From: Acinetobacter terrestris | GTDB lineage: Bacteria; Pseudomonadota; Gammaproteobacteria; Pseudomonadales; Moraxellaceae | Assembly (NCBI RefSeq): GCF_004331155.1 | Contig: NZ_SJNZ01000014.1 | Coordinates: 46,627-110,626, forward strand | Reading direction: 5' to 3' | DNA length: 64,000 nt | Part shown: positions 19,405 through 28,144 of the stretch, one piece after another | Position numbering within the stretch: the first letter of the stretch is position 1 | How the letters are laid out: each line of letters opens with the position of its first letter | Notes under the pieces: model-generated | Seen by the model: the letters and a program-made list of their open reading frames with translations, nothing else | What the model was told of the DNA's origin: nothing | Databases searched by the model: none | Made by a program: the position numbers and the translations under genes

Positions 19405-20970
19405 TTGAAACGGTTTCTTTTGTCCCTTAAATTAAATCTTCGTAAATTGATTCTGATTTCGACCATTATCAGTGTTTCGTGCTTATTTATTGTGTCTGTA
19501 TTTATTCTCAATTATGTGATTAAAGAGCAACTGATCCAGAACTCGCTTTCTGTTAATGCCAAATATGCTTCAAAGGTTGCCACCAGCGCAGATCAGCATT
19601 TCGATGATATGCTCAAAGAGTTAAAATATAGTGCTGATTTATTAGGACAGGATTTTTCTAATCGTCAATTAACTGAGGAAGAAGTCAAGCGTCTTAAAAA
19701 TCAATCCAGCAAATTTAATAGTTTATTAATTGTGGATAAGCAAAAAAGAATTGTCTCTTTTGAACCGAAAAGCCTGAACCTGAATACCCAGATTTTATAT
19801 AAAACAGAAGGGATTTCTGAGTCCTTAAAGCATAAAACCACCTATATTTCTGCGCCTTATTGGTCGGTGAAACATAATCTGGTGGTACTCCTGTCTCAAC
19901 CTATTTATGACCAGAATAAAAATTATCAGGGCATGATTGGCGGCTCGATTTATTTACAAAAGAATAATCTGATTCAGCGGATGCTCTCCACCGAGTATGA
20001 TTTTAAAAAAAGTTATATGTATGTGATTGATCCCAATAATCGCATTATTTTTCATCCTGATCCGAGCAGAATTGGAGAAAAAATTCTCAATAATAATCGT
20101 CTGGACTATATGGTGAGCACACAGACGGGGAGTGTCCGCCTGATCAATAGTCGTGGTGTGGAAAATCTGGCAGGTTTTGCCTATATTCCGAGTATGAATT
20201 GGATCGTGGTCTCCCAGCAACCAACGCAAGAGTTGTTAAAACAGGCCAATGTGATTCTTTTAAAAGTTTCAGTCGGGATGTTTATTTTTTATTTCTTTAT
20301 ATTCTTTATTGTCTGGAGAATGTCGCGCTTTATTTCTTCCCCTTTAAATAGCTTGGCTAAAATGGCCAGCATGCTCAATCAGCCCGACATACAAGATAAA
20401 ATCAAACAGATTGATCCATGGTATTTTGAAGTATTAAAATTTAGAACCTCTTTACTGCTCAGTTCACGGACATTCAGTGAAAAGATTACCGAGCTGCATC
20501 AACATGTGAATACTGATCCACTCACAGGTTTATATAATCGTCGTGGGATGAACATTTTCTTAAAAGAGTTAGTCAAACTAAACAGAGATTTTGCTGTCCT
20601 TGCCATTGATATCGATTTTTTTAAAAACGTCAATGATAGCTATGGTCATGATCAGGGCGATGAAATTTTAAAGATACTAGCAAGTTTTATGAAAAGTAAT
20701 TTCAGAGACGAAGACATTTGTTGCCGTTATGGTGGAGAAGAGTTCATTGTATTAATGACGACTTCCGATTTTAAAGTGGCCTATAATGCGGCAGAACGCT
20801 TAAGAAAGACCATGGAAGCAAGCAATATCAATTCTATTGGCCCGATTACCATATCTGTTGGAATTGCATTCTGGCCTCACAATTCAGATGAAGTGAAGGA
20901 AGTGTTTAAAATGGCGGATAACAAGCTTTATGAAGCTAAAAATAGAGGACGCAACTGTGTTCGTCATTAG
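19405..20970 (+). CDS. Membrane diguanylate cyclase with extracytoplasmic dCACHE-like sensor (copy 2)
   Basis: A 521-residue paralogue of the cyclase at 14061-15623, collinear end to end (LKLNLRKLILISTIISVSC, GISESLKHKTTYISAPYWS, IPSMNWIVVSQQP). Transmembrane helices at about 14-34 and 285-307 flank the periplasmic sensor. The GGDEF domain starts at DPLTGLYNRRGM, has GGEEF, and carries the RDED inhibitory site. The start is TTG at 19405, aligning with the GTG start of copy 1; no strong ribosome site is visible. It converges on a GGDEF-EAL gene with only 21 bp between the stops. Confidence 0.92.
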   Translation: MKRFLLSLKLNLRKLILISTIISVSCLFIVSVFILNYVIKEQLIQNSLSVNAKYASKVATSADQHFDDMLKELKYSADLLGQDFSNRQLTEEEVKRLKNQSSKFNSLLIVDKQKRIVSFEPKSLNLNTQILYKTEGISESLKHKTTYISAPYWSVKHNLVVLLSQPIYDQNKNYQGMIGGSIYLQKNNLIQRMLSTEYDFKKSYMYVIDPNNRIIFHPDPSRIGEKILNNNRLDYMVSTQTGSVRLINSRGVENLAGFAYIPSMNWIVVSQQPTQELLKQANVILLKVSVGMFIFYFFIFFIVWRMSRFISSPLNSLAKMASMLNQPDIQDKIKQIDPWYFEVLKFRTSLLLSSRTFSEKITELHQHVNTDPLTGLYNRRGMNIFLKELVKLNRDFAVLAIDIDFFKNVNDSYGHDQGDEILKILASFMKSNFRDEDICCRYGGEEFIVLMTTSDFKVAYNAAERLRKTMEASNINSIGPITISVGIAFWPHNSDEVKEVFKMADNKLYEAKNRGRNCVRH

Positions 20971-20991
20971 AGAGCGGATCTATATTTATTT

Positions 20992-23559
20992 TCATAATAA
21001 TTCTACCTGTTCATAACTCAGTTTGAGCTCCGCAAGGGAAGCAGGTCTAGCAAAATAGTAGCCTTGAAAATAATCACATTGATATTTTCTGAGAAACTGA
21101 GCTTGAGCTTGAGTTTCTATGCCTTCCGCAACCACTTGTAATCCCAGTTTATGGGCCATGACAATAATGGCTGCAACAATAGCACCATCTTTTTCATTTT
21201 CAGGTAAATGTTCAATAAAACCGCGATCAAGTTTTATCTCATCAATAGGTAAAGTCCGTAGATAGCTCAGACTGGAGTAGCCTGTTCCAAAGTCATCTAC
21301 AGACACTTTGACACCTAAATCACGCACAGCATTTAAAATTTCTGAAGAACGATCAGCACCCGCAATTAACATGGTTTCAGTGACTTCAATTTTTAACAAT
21401 TCAGGTGGCAATTGCGTATCTGCAAGCGTTTTTTGCAAGTCATGCAGAAAGCCTGTGCGTCTAAATTGTAAAGGAGAAAGATTGACTGCCACACTGAGTG
21501 TAGCCGCATGTTTCTTATTCCATTCCACAATATCTTGACAAGCTTGTTGTAAAACCCACTGGCCAATCACTACAATTTGACCAGTTCTTTCAGCAAACGG
21601 GATAAAGTCTGCTGGAGAGATCAAACCTCTTTGTGGATGCTGCCAACGGATTAAGGCTTCTACACTTTTTAATTGGCCTGAGTCAGCATCAATAACCGGT
21701 TGATAAACTAGCTTAAACTGTTTTTCTTCGAGGGCGAGCATTAATTCATGGCGCATATGCACGTAATCAATTTTTGGGGTGCGGGTTGCATTAAAAGCAT
21801 ACCAATGCCAGGTATTTCCACCTTCTTTTTTTGCTTCACTCATGGCATGTATCGCATGATGCAGCAATTGTTTAGACTTCTCTATCTGAGGGTCATTATC
21901 TGCAATGCCGATACTGGCACTAATATGGATTTTATGATTATCAATATCAAATGGAACAGATAAACTTTTTAATATTCGCTCTGCAATAACAGCAACCTCT
22001 TTTAAGTCATGACATTTATTCAGAAGTATGGCAAATTCATCTCCTGAAAAATGAGACACCACATCCTCTTCTTGAATGACCTGACGCAGGCGATTTGCTA
22101 CTGCACTCAGGAGTTGGTCACCAATGAGGTGCCCCAAGCTTTGATTTAAAGGTTGGAAGTCATCCAAATCTATATACATGACAATTAAGGATTGATGACT
22201 CTCATGTTGTATGCAAAATGCGACGTCGAGTGTTTCTTCAAAGGTATGATGATTAATTAATCCAGTTAAATTATCGTGGGTTTGCTGACGCTCTATATAT
22301 TCGCTATTTGCCCGTTGTTGAGTGATATCTTGCTGAATTCCAATAAAATGTGTGCAAAAGTTTTTGTCATCAAAAACCGGTCCTAAGATCAGTTGATTCC
22401 AGAACCAGCTACCATCTTTGCGATAATTTTTTAAGACCACCTGAATTTCTTGCTGTTCTTTAATCGCATTTTGTATTTTATTAACCGTTTCGGGTTCTGT
22501 ATCAGGACCTTGCAGAAAACGACAATTCTGGCCTATCACTTCTTCTTTCGTATAACCGGTCAGGCTTTCAAAAGCAGGGTTCACATATTCAATGGCTTGG
22601 TTCTGGGTGGCATTGGCCAATACGATGCCATGAGGATTAGCATCGACACTACGTTTAAGCAGGCGTAGCATTTCTTCAGTTTCACGCCGATCTGTAATAT
22701 CTCGAGCGATACCGAATACGCCAACCACCTGTTCAGCTTGTTTAATCGGTAAATAAGTGACATCTAACCAGTGACATTCCCCCAAGGCATTCAGTGCTTG
22801 GATTTCGAGGTGCTGACCATTGCCTTTCACCGCTTTTTCAAAAGCAGTTTGAGCTATGGATTGAGATTCAGCACAAATAAATTTCGAGAAATGTAAGCCT
22901 AGGGTCTGTTCAAGACTAAATTTAGAGAGGTCTTTAGAGGCAAGGTTAACGTCAATAATGATGCCTTCTAGATTATGTTCAAAAATTGCATCTGGATGGT
23001 AAGTGAAAAAGGACCGGTATTTATCATTAAGAGCCAGTCTTTGTTGTCGTTCTGCATGAAGATCCATGCTTAATGCAACTAAAGAGGCTGCATGACGAAT
23101 TAACTTAATATGAGTATCATTGGGACATTTAGGAGAACGATAATATGTGCCAAAGGTACCATACAGTTTTCCTTGCACATTAATAATAGGCGTAGACCAA
23201 CACGCATTTAGATTTTCTTCTTGAATCAGGTTTTTGAGAAATTCCCAGTTCTTATCAATCGCTAAATTTTCACAAATAATGAGTTTACGATGAAAAGCGG
23301 CTGCTCCACACGCACCTACATTTGGCCCTATTTTTAGATCAGTGATCGCTTCTTTATATCGATTAGAAAAATGCTCTGTACCGCTGATCAAATTTAATGT
23401 TTGTTCAGTTTCTGAATACAACATGATGGATACCATGGAGTTCGGTATCCGAGCTTCTAACCATTCACTGACAGTATGAAAGATGACTGTTAAGTCGGCA
23501 TGCTGCCCAATTAAATTAAAAATCGATTGAGTATCTAAATAATTCGCTGTTTGACTCAT
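20992..23559 (-). CDS. GAF-PAS-PAS-GGDEF-EAL cyclic-di-GMP protein
   Basis: An 855-residue cytoplasmic sensor enzyme. The order is GAF (about 10-160; VGACGAAAFH), two PAS domains (about 170-290 and 300-415; FLQGPDTEPETVNKI is typical of LOV-like PAS but lacks the flavin cysteine motif, reading GQNCRFLQG), GGDEF (about 425-580) and EAL (about 600-850). The GGDEF site reads SGDEF with no RxxD site. The EAL domain keeps SVEALIRW, VNLSPLQF, EVTET, DDFGTGYSS, KLDRGFI and AEGIET, so phosphodiesterase activity is likely. GGGAGGTGAT directly before ATG 23559 fixes the start; an ATG four codons upstream lies inside that ribosome site. GQNCRFLQG actually retains a NCRFLQ core, so a LOV flavin domain is possible. 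Confidence 0.93.
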   Translation of the reverse strand: MSQTANYLDTQSIFNLIGQHADLTVIFHTVSEWLEARIPNSMVSIMLYSETEQTLNLISGTEHFSNRYKEAITDLKIGPNVGACGAAAFHRKLIICENLAIDKNWEFLKNLIQEENLNACWSTPIINVQGKLYGTFGTYYRSPKCPNDTHIKLIRHAASLVALSMDLHAERQQRLALNDKYRSFFTYHPDAIFEHNLEGIIIDVNLASKDLSKFSLEQTLGLHFSKFICAESQSIAQTAFEKAVKGNGQHLEIQALNALGECHWLDVTYLPIKQAEQVVGVFGIARDITDRRETEEMLRLLKRSVDANPHGIVLANATQNQAIEYVNPAFESLTGYTKEEVIGQNCRFLQGPDTEPETVNKIQNAIKEQQEIQVVLKNYRKDGSWFWNQLILGPVFDDKNFCTHFIGIQQDITQQRANSEYIERQQTHDNLTGLINHHTFEETLDVAFCIQHESHQSLIVMYIDLDDFQPLNQSLGHLIGDQLLSAVANRLRQVIQEEDVVSHFSGDEFAILLNKCHDLKEVAVIAERILKSLSVPFDIDNHKIHISASIGIADNDPQIEKSKQLLHHAIHAMSEAKKEGGNTWHWYAFNATRTPKIDYVHMRHELMLALEEKQFKLVYQPVIDADSGQLKSVEALIRWQHPQRGLISPADFIPFAERTGQIVVIGQWVLQQACQDIVEWNKKHAATLSVAVNLSPLQFRRTGFLHDLQKTLADTQLPPELLKIEVTETMLIAGADRSSEILNAVRDLGVKVSVDDFGTGYSSLSYLRTLPIDEIKLDRGFIEHLPENEKDGAIVAAIIVMAHKLGLQVVAEGIETQAQAQFLRKYQCDYFQGYYFARPASLAELKLSYEQVELL

Positions 23560-23962
23560 ATCACCTCCCATTCTTGAGTTGTATTGCGCATTTTTGATAG
23601 ATTCTCAACTGAAATTTATTAAATTTTAGATCTAAATATTGATTACTAGTCTCACTTAAACAATATAACAAAAATGTGATAATTCTCACATATAATTATC
23701 TACAAGTTTTATAGATATGAGACTTAAAATTAGACAATTGCATACATCATGTAATAGCTCTCAATTGAGATGAATAATCTCAATTAAGAATGATTCGTGA
23801 TGCGAGGGTTAGTGAGGGTTCTATCATCTTACCTAAATAATAATATTTATAATAATCAACTGGATAGATGGTATTAAAGTGAGTGATGATATATTAAATA
23901 AATACTTATAAAATATGTAGATATCATTAAAATTTTTATTTCGTGAAAAATATACCCTCACT
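23560..23962. other. AT-rich spacer upstream of the GGDEF-EAL gene
   Basis: It contains short direct repeats (GAGGGTTAGTGAGGGTT near 23802-23820) and many TAAAT tracts. No open frame or RNA gene is convincing. Confidence 0.3.
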
Positions 23963-23995
23963 AAAAAAGCCTACCAACATTCGCATGTGGTAAGC
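23963..23995 (-). terminator. Terminator of the zinc-ribbon miniprotein gene
   Basis: Read on the minus strand, GCTTACCACAT (23995-23985) pairs with ATGTTGGTAGGC (23980-23969) with one bulge and is followed by six T residues (23968-23963). It lies 31 bp after the stop of the small gene, supporting that gene as real. Confidence 0.7.
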
Positions 23996-24025
23996 ATTTG
24001 CCGTAATAAGTTCGGCTAGAGAGGG

Positions 24026-24148
24026 CTATACAAATATCTTATTGTGGTTTTTGCCACATTTTCGGCACACTTTAATCACATTACCTTTACCGTCTTGTTC
24101 ATACTCATAAGCATGTAAACAGAACCACTCTTTTAAAAATGAAAGCAT
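24026..24148 (-). CDS. Small zinc-ribbon-like protein (40 aa)
   Basis: A 40-codon gene starting ATG at 24148, with AGGGAG five bases upstream and a terminator after its TAG. The product has a hydrophobic start (MLSFLKEWF) and then Cys10, His12, Cys28 and Cys31 in C-x-H ... VCRKCGK, the spacing of a miniature zinc ribbon. The charged middle (YEYEQDGKGN) would be the ribbon turn. I do not recognise a named family. A good ribosome site, four metal ligands and its own terminator make chance unlikely. Role unknown; nucleic-acid or protein binding is possible. Confidence 0.7.
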   Translation of the reverse strand: MLSFLKEWFCLHAYEYEQDGKGNVIKVCRKCGKNHNKIFV

Positions 24149-24401
24149 TGAATTCTCCCTTTAATCCCAGCGAATTTAAAGGAATTAGCGCTTTATTGAG
24201 TAAGCGACTAACGCACTAGTCCAATGAGAATAATAATGATGTCCAGGTGAATTTTTTGTGAAACTAAAGGCAAGAATCTATTTAGATATTGCATAAAAAC
24301 AACTTGGTTTTTTTAAGATCTCAATTTTATTTAATTTTTCACAGTTTGTTCACATGCCTTTAGTGTATTTTTGAAGAATTGAATACCTAACAGGTCATAA
24401 A

Positions 24402-24959
24402 ATGAAAAGCTTGCTCAAACCTCTTTTAGCTACTGGCTTAATGGCATTCGCTAGTCTAGGTTTTTCTCTCACTGTTCAAGCAGAATCCATAAAACCCAAA
24501 GCAGTAGAAAGTATTGATGTTCATCAATATGCGGGGAAATGGTATGAAATTGCGCACTTACCTATGTATTTCCAACGCAACTGTGTGAGTGCCACGTCAG
24601 CGCAATATACGGTCAATCCCGATCAAACGATTGGGGTCTTAAATAGCTGCCGGACTGAAACAGGAAAAATCATCGCTTCACAAGGGCTAGCTTATCCTCA
24701 AAATAAGGGAATGAGTGAACTGAAGGTGAGTTTTCTTCCAGCCGGTTTGAGATGGTTGCCGTTCACTAAAGGCGATTATTGGGTGTTAAGAGTGGATCCT
24801 GAGTATCAGGTTGCGCTCATCGGTGGACCGACTCATAAATACTTATGGATTTTATCTAAAAATTCTCATTTGGATGAAGCGACTTATCAATCTTATTTAG
24901 AAACAGCGCGTCAGTATGGATATGATCTGTCAAATTTAATCAAAACACCACAACAGTAA
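24402..24959 (+). CDS. blc: Bacterial lipocalin (Blc family)
   Basis: A 185-residue exported lipocalin that binds lipids such as lysophospholipids. The signal peptide (residues 1-27) ends at VQA/E with no lipobox cysteine, so the protein is periplasmic rather than a lipoprotein like E. coli Blc. The lipocalin motif AGKWYEIAHLPMYFQRNC (about 44-61) and the strand GDYWVLRVD are conserved; two cysteines (near 61 and 79) could form a disulfide. It lies 128 bp upstream of the lipid-modification operon on the same strand, a frequent association with cyclopropane-synthase clusters, and may move or protect the altered lipids. Confidence 0.92.
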   Translation: MKSLLKPLLATGLMAFASLGFSLTVQAESIKPKAVESIDVHQYAGKWYEIAHLPMYFQRNCVSATSAQYTVNPDQTIGVLNSCRTETGKIIASQGLAYPQNKGMSELKVSFLPAGLRWLPFTKGDYWVLRVDPEYQVALIGGPTHKYLWILSKNSHLDEATYQSYLETARQYGYDLSNLIKTPQQ

Positions 24960-25004
24960 GGGCTCACTTCATACTGAGCTAATCTGGGTTGCCTCAGTAG
25001 AGAA

Positions 25005-25045
25005 TAGGAAATGAGCTTCACATAAATTTCATATCGCATTTCCTA
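25005..25045. promoter_or_regulatory. Inverted repeat in the promoter region of the lipid operon
   Basis: TAGGAAATG (25005-25013) and CATTTCCTA (25037-25045) are exact reverse complements, with centres about 32 bp (three helical turns) apart, 43 bp before the desaturase start. This is compatible with an operator, possibly for the OmpR-type regulator at 32590, but that link is a guess. Confidence 0.35.
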
Positions 25046-25087
25046 GAATGAAAAATATAAATAAATATTCAATATCCGGAAGAAACA

Positions 25088-26071
25088 ATGTTTAAATTTT
25101 TTCTACGCTGGATGGATAGCTGGTCGGGTGATGCGAATACTCCAACAGGGCAACCCGTCAGGCATGCTAAAGACATCCAAATTCAATGGGTGCGAATCTT
25201 GCCATTTATTTTATTGCATATTGCCTGTCTGGCAGTATTTTGGGTCGGTGTGTCGTGGTTTGCAGTGGTGTTTATGCTGTTTTTTTATCTGCTCAGGATG
25301 TTTGCAATTACGGCATTTTTTCACCGTTACTTATCTCATAAAACCTTTCAGACTTCGCGGCTTGTTCAGTTTATTTTTATCTTGATAGGCACCATGAGTG
25401 CTCAGCGCGGTCCTTTGTGGTGGGCGGCCCATCATCGTTACCACCATCGCTTTACCGATACCGAGCAAGATCCGCATTCATCTACCCATGGTTTTTGGTA
25501 TAGCCACGTTGGATGGTTTCTGAATGAGCAAAATTTTAGTACCCGTAAAGCAGTGATTAAAGATTGGCTTAAGTATCCTGAACTGATCTGGTTAGATCGT
25601 TTCAGTCTTCCGGTGGTCTTAACAACAGCCGTTGGAATCTATGCTTTAGGGGAGTGGCTGGCTGTCGCATATCCAGTATTGGCTACCACTGGACCCCAGC
25701 TTTTGGTCTGGGGCTTTGTGATTTCAACCGCATTACTAATTCATGCCACATTGTGTATCAATTCCTTGGCCCACCTATATGGTTCACGGGATTTTGAAAC
25801 CCCAGATCATAGTCGTAACAATCTATTCCTTTCGATTATTACCTTGGGTGAGGGTTGGCACAACAATCATCATTATTATGCAGGCAGTGCCCGCCAGGGC
25901 TTTTATTGGTGGCAAATTGACGTGACTTATTATCTGCTGAAACTCATGTCGTGGTTTGGGTTGGTGTGGGGATTAAAACCGATTCCTGAACGGGTATATA
26001 CAGCAAGCATCCGGACAGCATCAAAAATTAAAATCAGTTCAAATAAAGTTGAACATGGGGAAGGTTCATGA
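25088..26071 (+). CDS. Membrane fatty-acid desaturase (acyl-CoA/acyl-lipid type)
   Basis: A 327-residue di-iron enzyme introducing a double bond in a fatty acyl chain. The three histidine boxes are HRYLSH (about 79-84), HHRYHHRF (about 114-121) and HNNHHYY (about 258-264). Hydrophobic pairs lie at about 35-80 and 165-225. The arrangement is that of delta-9 acyl-CoA desaturases. It opens the operon and overlaps the next gene by four bases (ATGA). It could make the monounsaturated substrate for the two methyltransferases downstream, or desaturate their product. Confidence 0.92.
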   Translation: MFKFFLRWMDSWSGDANTPTGQPVRHAKDIQIQWVRILPFILLHIACLAVFWVGVSWFAVVFMLFFYLLRMFAITAFFHRYLSHKTFQTSRLVQFIFILIGTMSAQRGPLWWAAHHRYHHRFTDTEQDPHSSTHGFWYSHVGWFLNEQNFSTRKAVIKDWLKYPELIWLDRFSLPVVLTTAVGIYALGEWLAVAYPVLATTGPQLLVWGFVISTALLIHATLCINSLAHLYGSRDFETPDHSRNNLFLSIITLGEGWHNNHHYYAGSARQGFYWWQIDVTYYLLKLMSWFGLVWGLKPIPERVYTASIRTASKIKISSNKVEHGEGS

Positions 26072-27336
26072 AAATTGCCATTATTGGGTCTGGCATTTCA
26101 GGTTTGTATGCTGCATGGAAACTTTCGGGGCAGCATCAAGTTACTGTATTTGAGAAGAATATATACTTTGGTGGTCATACTGATACCCATCAGTTTCAGA
26201 TTGAGGGGCAGCAAGTTGCCGTAGATAGTGGCTTTATTGTATTTAATGACTTTAATTATCCGTTATTTAGTGAAATGTTGGCTCAACTTGGGGTGGAAGC
26301 CCAAAGCAGTGACATGGGGTTTTCAGTCAATAATCTGGTTACTGGGCTGCAATATAATCCGTCTCAGAAATGGTCTTTATTGACCCGTCCACAAAACTTT
26401 TTCAATAAAAAGTTCCGCCGCATGCTTTCTGACTTGCTGCGTTTTTATAGTGATAATAAAGATCTATCTGTGGCTGATTATGACCCTGAACTTAGCATTG
26501 AAGCTTATTTGAATCAAAATGATTACTCGGAAGAATTTCGTCAAGAACACCTCTATCCGATGTGTGGTGCCTTATGGTCGAGTCCGGTCGATCAGATCGG
26601 TAAAATTCCATATAAGTTTGTGATCAGTTTTTTTCAGCATCACCGGATGCTGCAGCTAAAAGAACGCCCACAATGGCAAACGGTCAAAGGTGGCTCAGCA
26701 ACCTATATCCGTGCGATTCAGCAGCAATGTCCATCGATTCAGTGGAAAAATTTGGCGGTAGATGGGGTTACCCGGCATGATAATCAGGTGTTGATTGATA
26801 CTGCCGAAGGATTGCAAACCTTTGACTGGGTTATTTTTGCCAGTCATGCCGATGACAGCCTAAAACTGCTCAAAGATCCGACTGCCCTAGAGTTAGATGT
26901 GCTGAAAAATTTCAGTTATCAGGATAATCATATGGTGGTGCACCATGATGAATCCATCATGCCGAAACAACGTTCGCAGTGGGCCAGTTGGCATGTCCAT
27001 GTCACACCTGATCAGAGCACATCAACACCGTCTGAGCCTGACATTCATTATGGCTTTAGCTACTGGATGAATAAGCTGCAAAATTTACCTTGCAAGACCC
27101 AAATCTTTTCTACCCTAAATCCCAATATGCCTATAAACCCAAGTCAAATCCTGGTAGAACGGCATTACCGTCATCCGGTTTTTGATGAAAAAGCCATTAA
27201 AGCACAATCGCGCTGGCAGGAGATTCAAGGACAAAATCGAAGTTCATTTTGTGGGGCCTATTGGGGCTGGGGATTCCATGAAGATGGCGCCCGCAGTGCA
27301 GCCCGTGTGGTTGAACAATTGACTCATTTGTCATGA
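26068..27336 (+). CDS. FAD-dependent amine-oxidase-like oxidoreductase of the CFA cluster
   Basis: A 422-residue flavoprotein. The dinucleotide fold is IAIIGSGISGLYAAWKL (residues 3-19), followed by VFEKNIYFGGHTDTH, which binds the FAD ribose and pyrophosphate. The C-terminal FAD contact is GAYWGWGFHEDGARSAARV (near 396). Such proteins sit beside DUF1365 and cyclopropane-synthase genes in many bacteria. UfaO, thought to take part in furan fatty-acid formation in alphaproteobacteria, belongs to a similar setting. The precise reaction here is unknown; oxidation or saturation of a modified acyl chain is the natural guess. It overlaps the desaturase stop. Confidence 0.85.
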   Translation: MKIAIIGSGISGLYAAWKLSGQHQVTVFEKNIYFGGHTDTHQFQIEGQQVAVDSGFIVFNDFNYPLFSEMLAQLGVEAQSSDMGFSVNNLVTGLQYNPSQKWSLLTRPQNFFNKKFRRMLSDLLRFYSDNKDLSVADYDPELSIEAYLNQNDYSEEFRQEHLYPMCGALWSSPVDQIGKIPYKFVISFFQHHRMLQLKERPQWQTVKGGSATYIRAIQQQCPSIQWKNLAVDGVTRHDNQVLIDTAEGLQTFDWVIFASHADDSLKLLKDPTALELDVLKNFSYQDNHMVVHHDESIMPKQRSQWASWHVHVTPDQSTSTPSEPDIHYGFSYWMNKLQNLPCKTQIFSTLNPNMPINPSQILVERHYRHPVFDEKAIKAQSRWQEIQGQNRSSFCGAYWGWGFHEDGARSAARVVEQLTHLS

Positions 27337-27355
27337 TTGGCCATGGAGCTCACAG

Positions 27356-28141
27356 ATGTTAAATACCTCGCTTGCAATTGCAGACGTGAAAATTCGTCAC
27401 AGACGCTATGCGCCAAAAGCACATGCTTTTGAGTCGAATTTAAGCTATTTATGGTTTGATCCCGATCAACTCGAGTCGATTACTGAAAAGTCATGGCTTT
27501 GGTCATCGCGGCACTGGAATGTTCTGACCTTATATCCGCATGATTTTCTCACGGCCTATCAGGGTACAGTTCGAGAAAAAGTTAAAAAAGTGCTGCTGCA
27601 ATATGTCGGCACGTTATTGTTGCCCGATTGGCAGATCCGTATTCTGGCTTTACCCCGCTGTCTGGGTTTTCGCTTCAATTCGGTGGTGTTTTATTTCATT
27701 CTGAATCAAGACCATCAACCGCTCTTTATTTTAAGTGAGATTACCAACACGCCATGGAATGAACGCCAGGTCTATGTGCATGACTGCCGTGATCAGGTTC
27801 AGGTACACGGTGATTTTCAGGGCTATACCTTTGATTTTGAAAAATCCTTTCATGTATCGCCATTCATGCCGATGGATATTGATTACCGCTGGCGATTTAA
27901 TTTTTCTAATCACCTTAATGTGATTCACATGCAGTTGTTTCAGCAGCAACAACTGATCTTCGATGCCAGCATGCGCTTTAGCTTAAATGCCATCACATTT
28001 CCTTCACAGCAGCATGGTTATGCTCTAATGCATAGTATTGGGCCTTTTAAGATGGTGGCTTCCATCTATTTTCAAGCCTTGCAGTTATGGTGGAAAAAAG
28101 TTCCATTTCATCGGCATCCAAACAAAGATAAGGACAGATAA
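27356..28141 (+). CDS. DUF1365 family protein
   Basis: A 261-residue protein of unknown biochemical role, almost always encoded next to the FAD oxidoreductase and cyclopropane-fatty-acid synthase. Family hallmarks are IRHRRYAPKAHAFESNLSY (about 13-31), LPRCLGFRFNSVVFYF (near 100) and KSFHVSPFMPMDIDYRW (near 164). No signal peptide and no clear transmembrane helix. It starts 19 bases after the oxidoreductase and ends 3 bases before the CFA-like gene, so the three are probably translated as a unit. Confidence 0.88.
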   Translation: MLNTSLAIADVKIRHRRYAPKAHAFESNLSYLWFDPDQLESITEKSWLWSSRHWNVLTLYPHDFLTAYQGTVREKVKKVLLQYVGTLLLPDWQIRILALPRCLGFRFNSVVFYFILNQDHQPLFILSEITNTPWNERQVYVHDCRDQVQVHGDFQGYTFDFEKSFHVSPFMPMDIDYRWRFNFSNHLNVIHMQLFQQQQLIFDASMRFSLNAITFPSQQHGYALMHSIGPFKMVASIYFQALQLWWKKVPFHRHPNKDKDR

Positions 28142-28144
28142 GTC

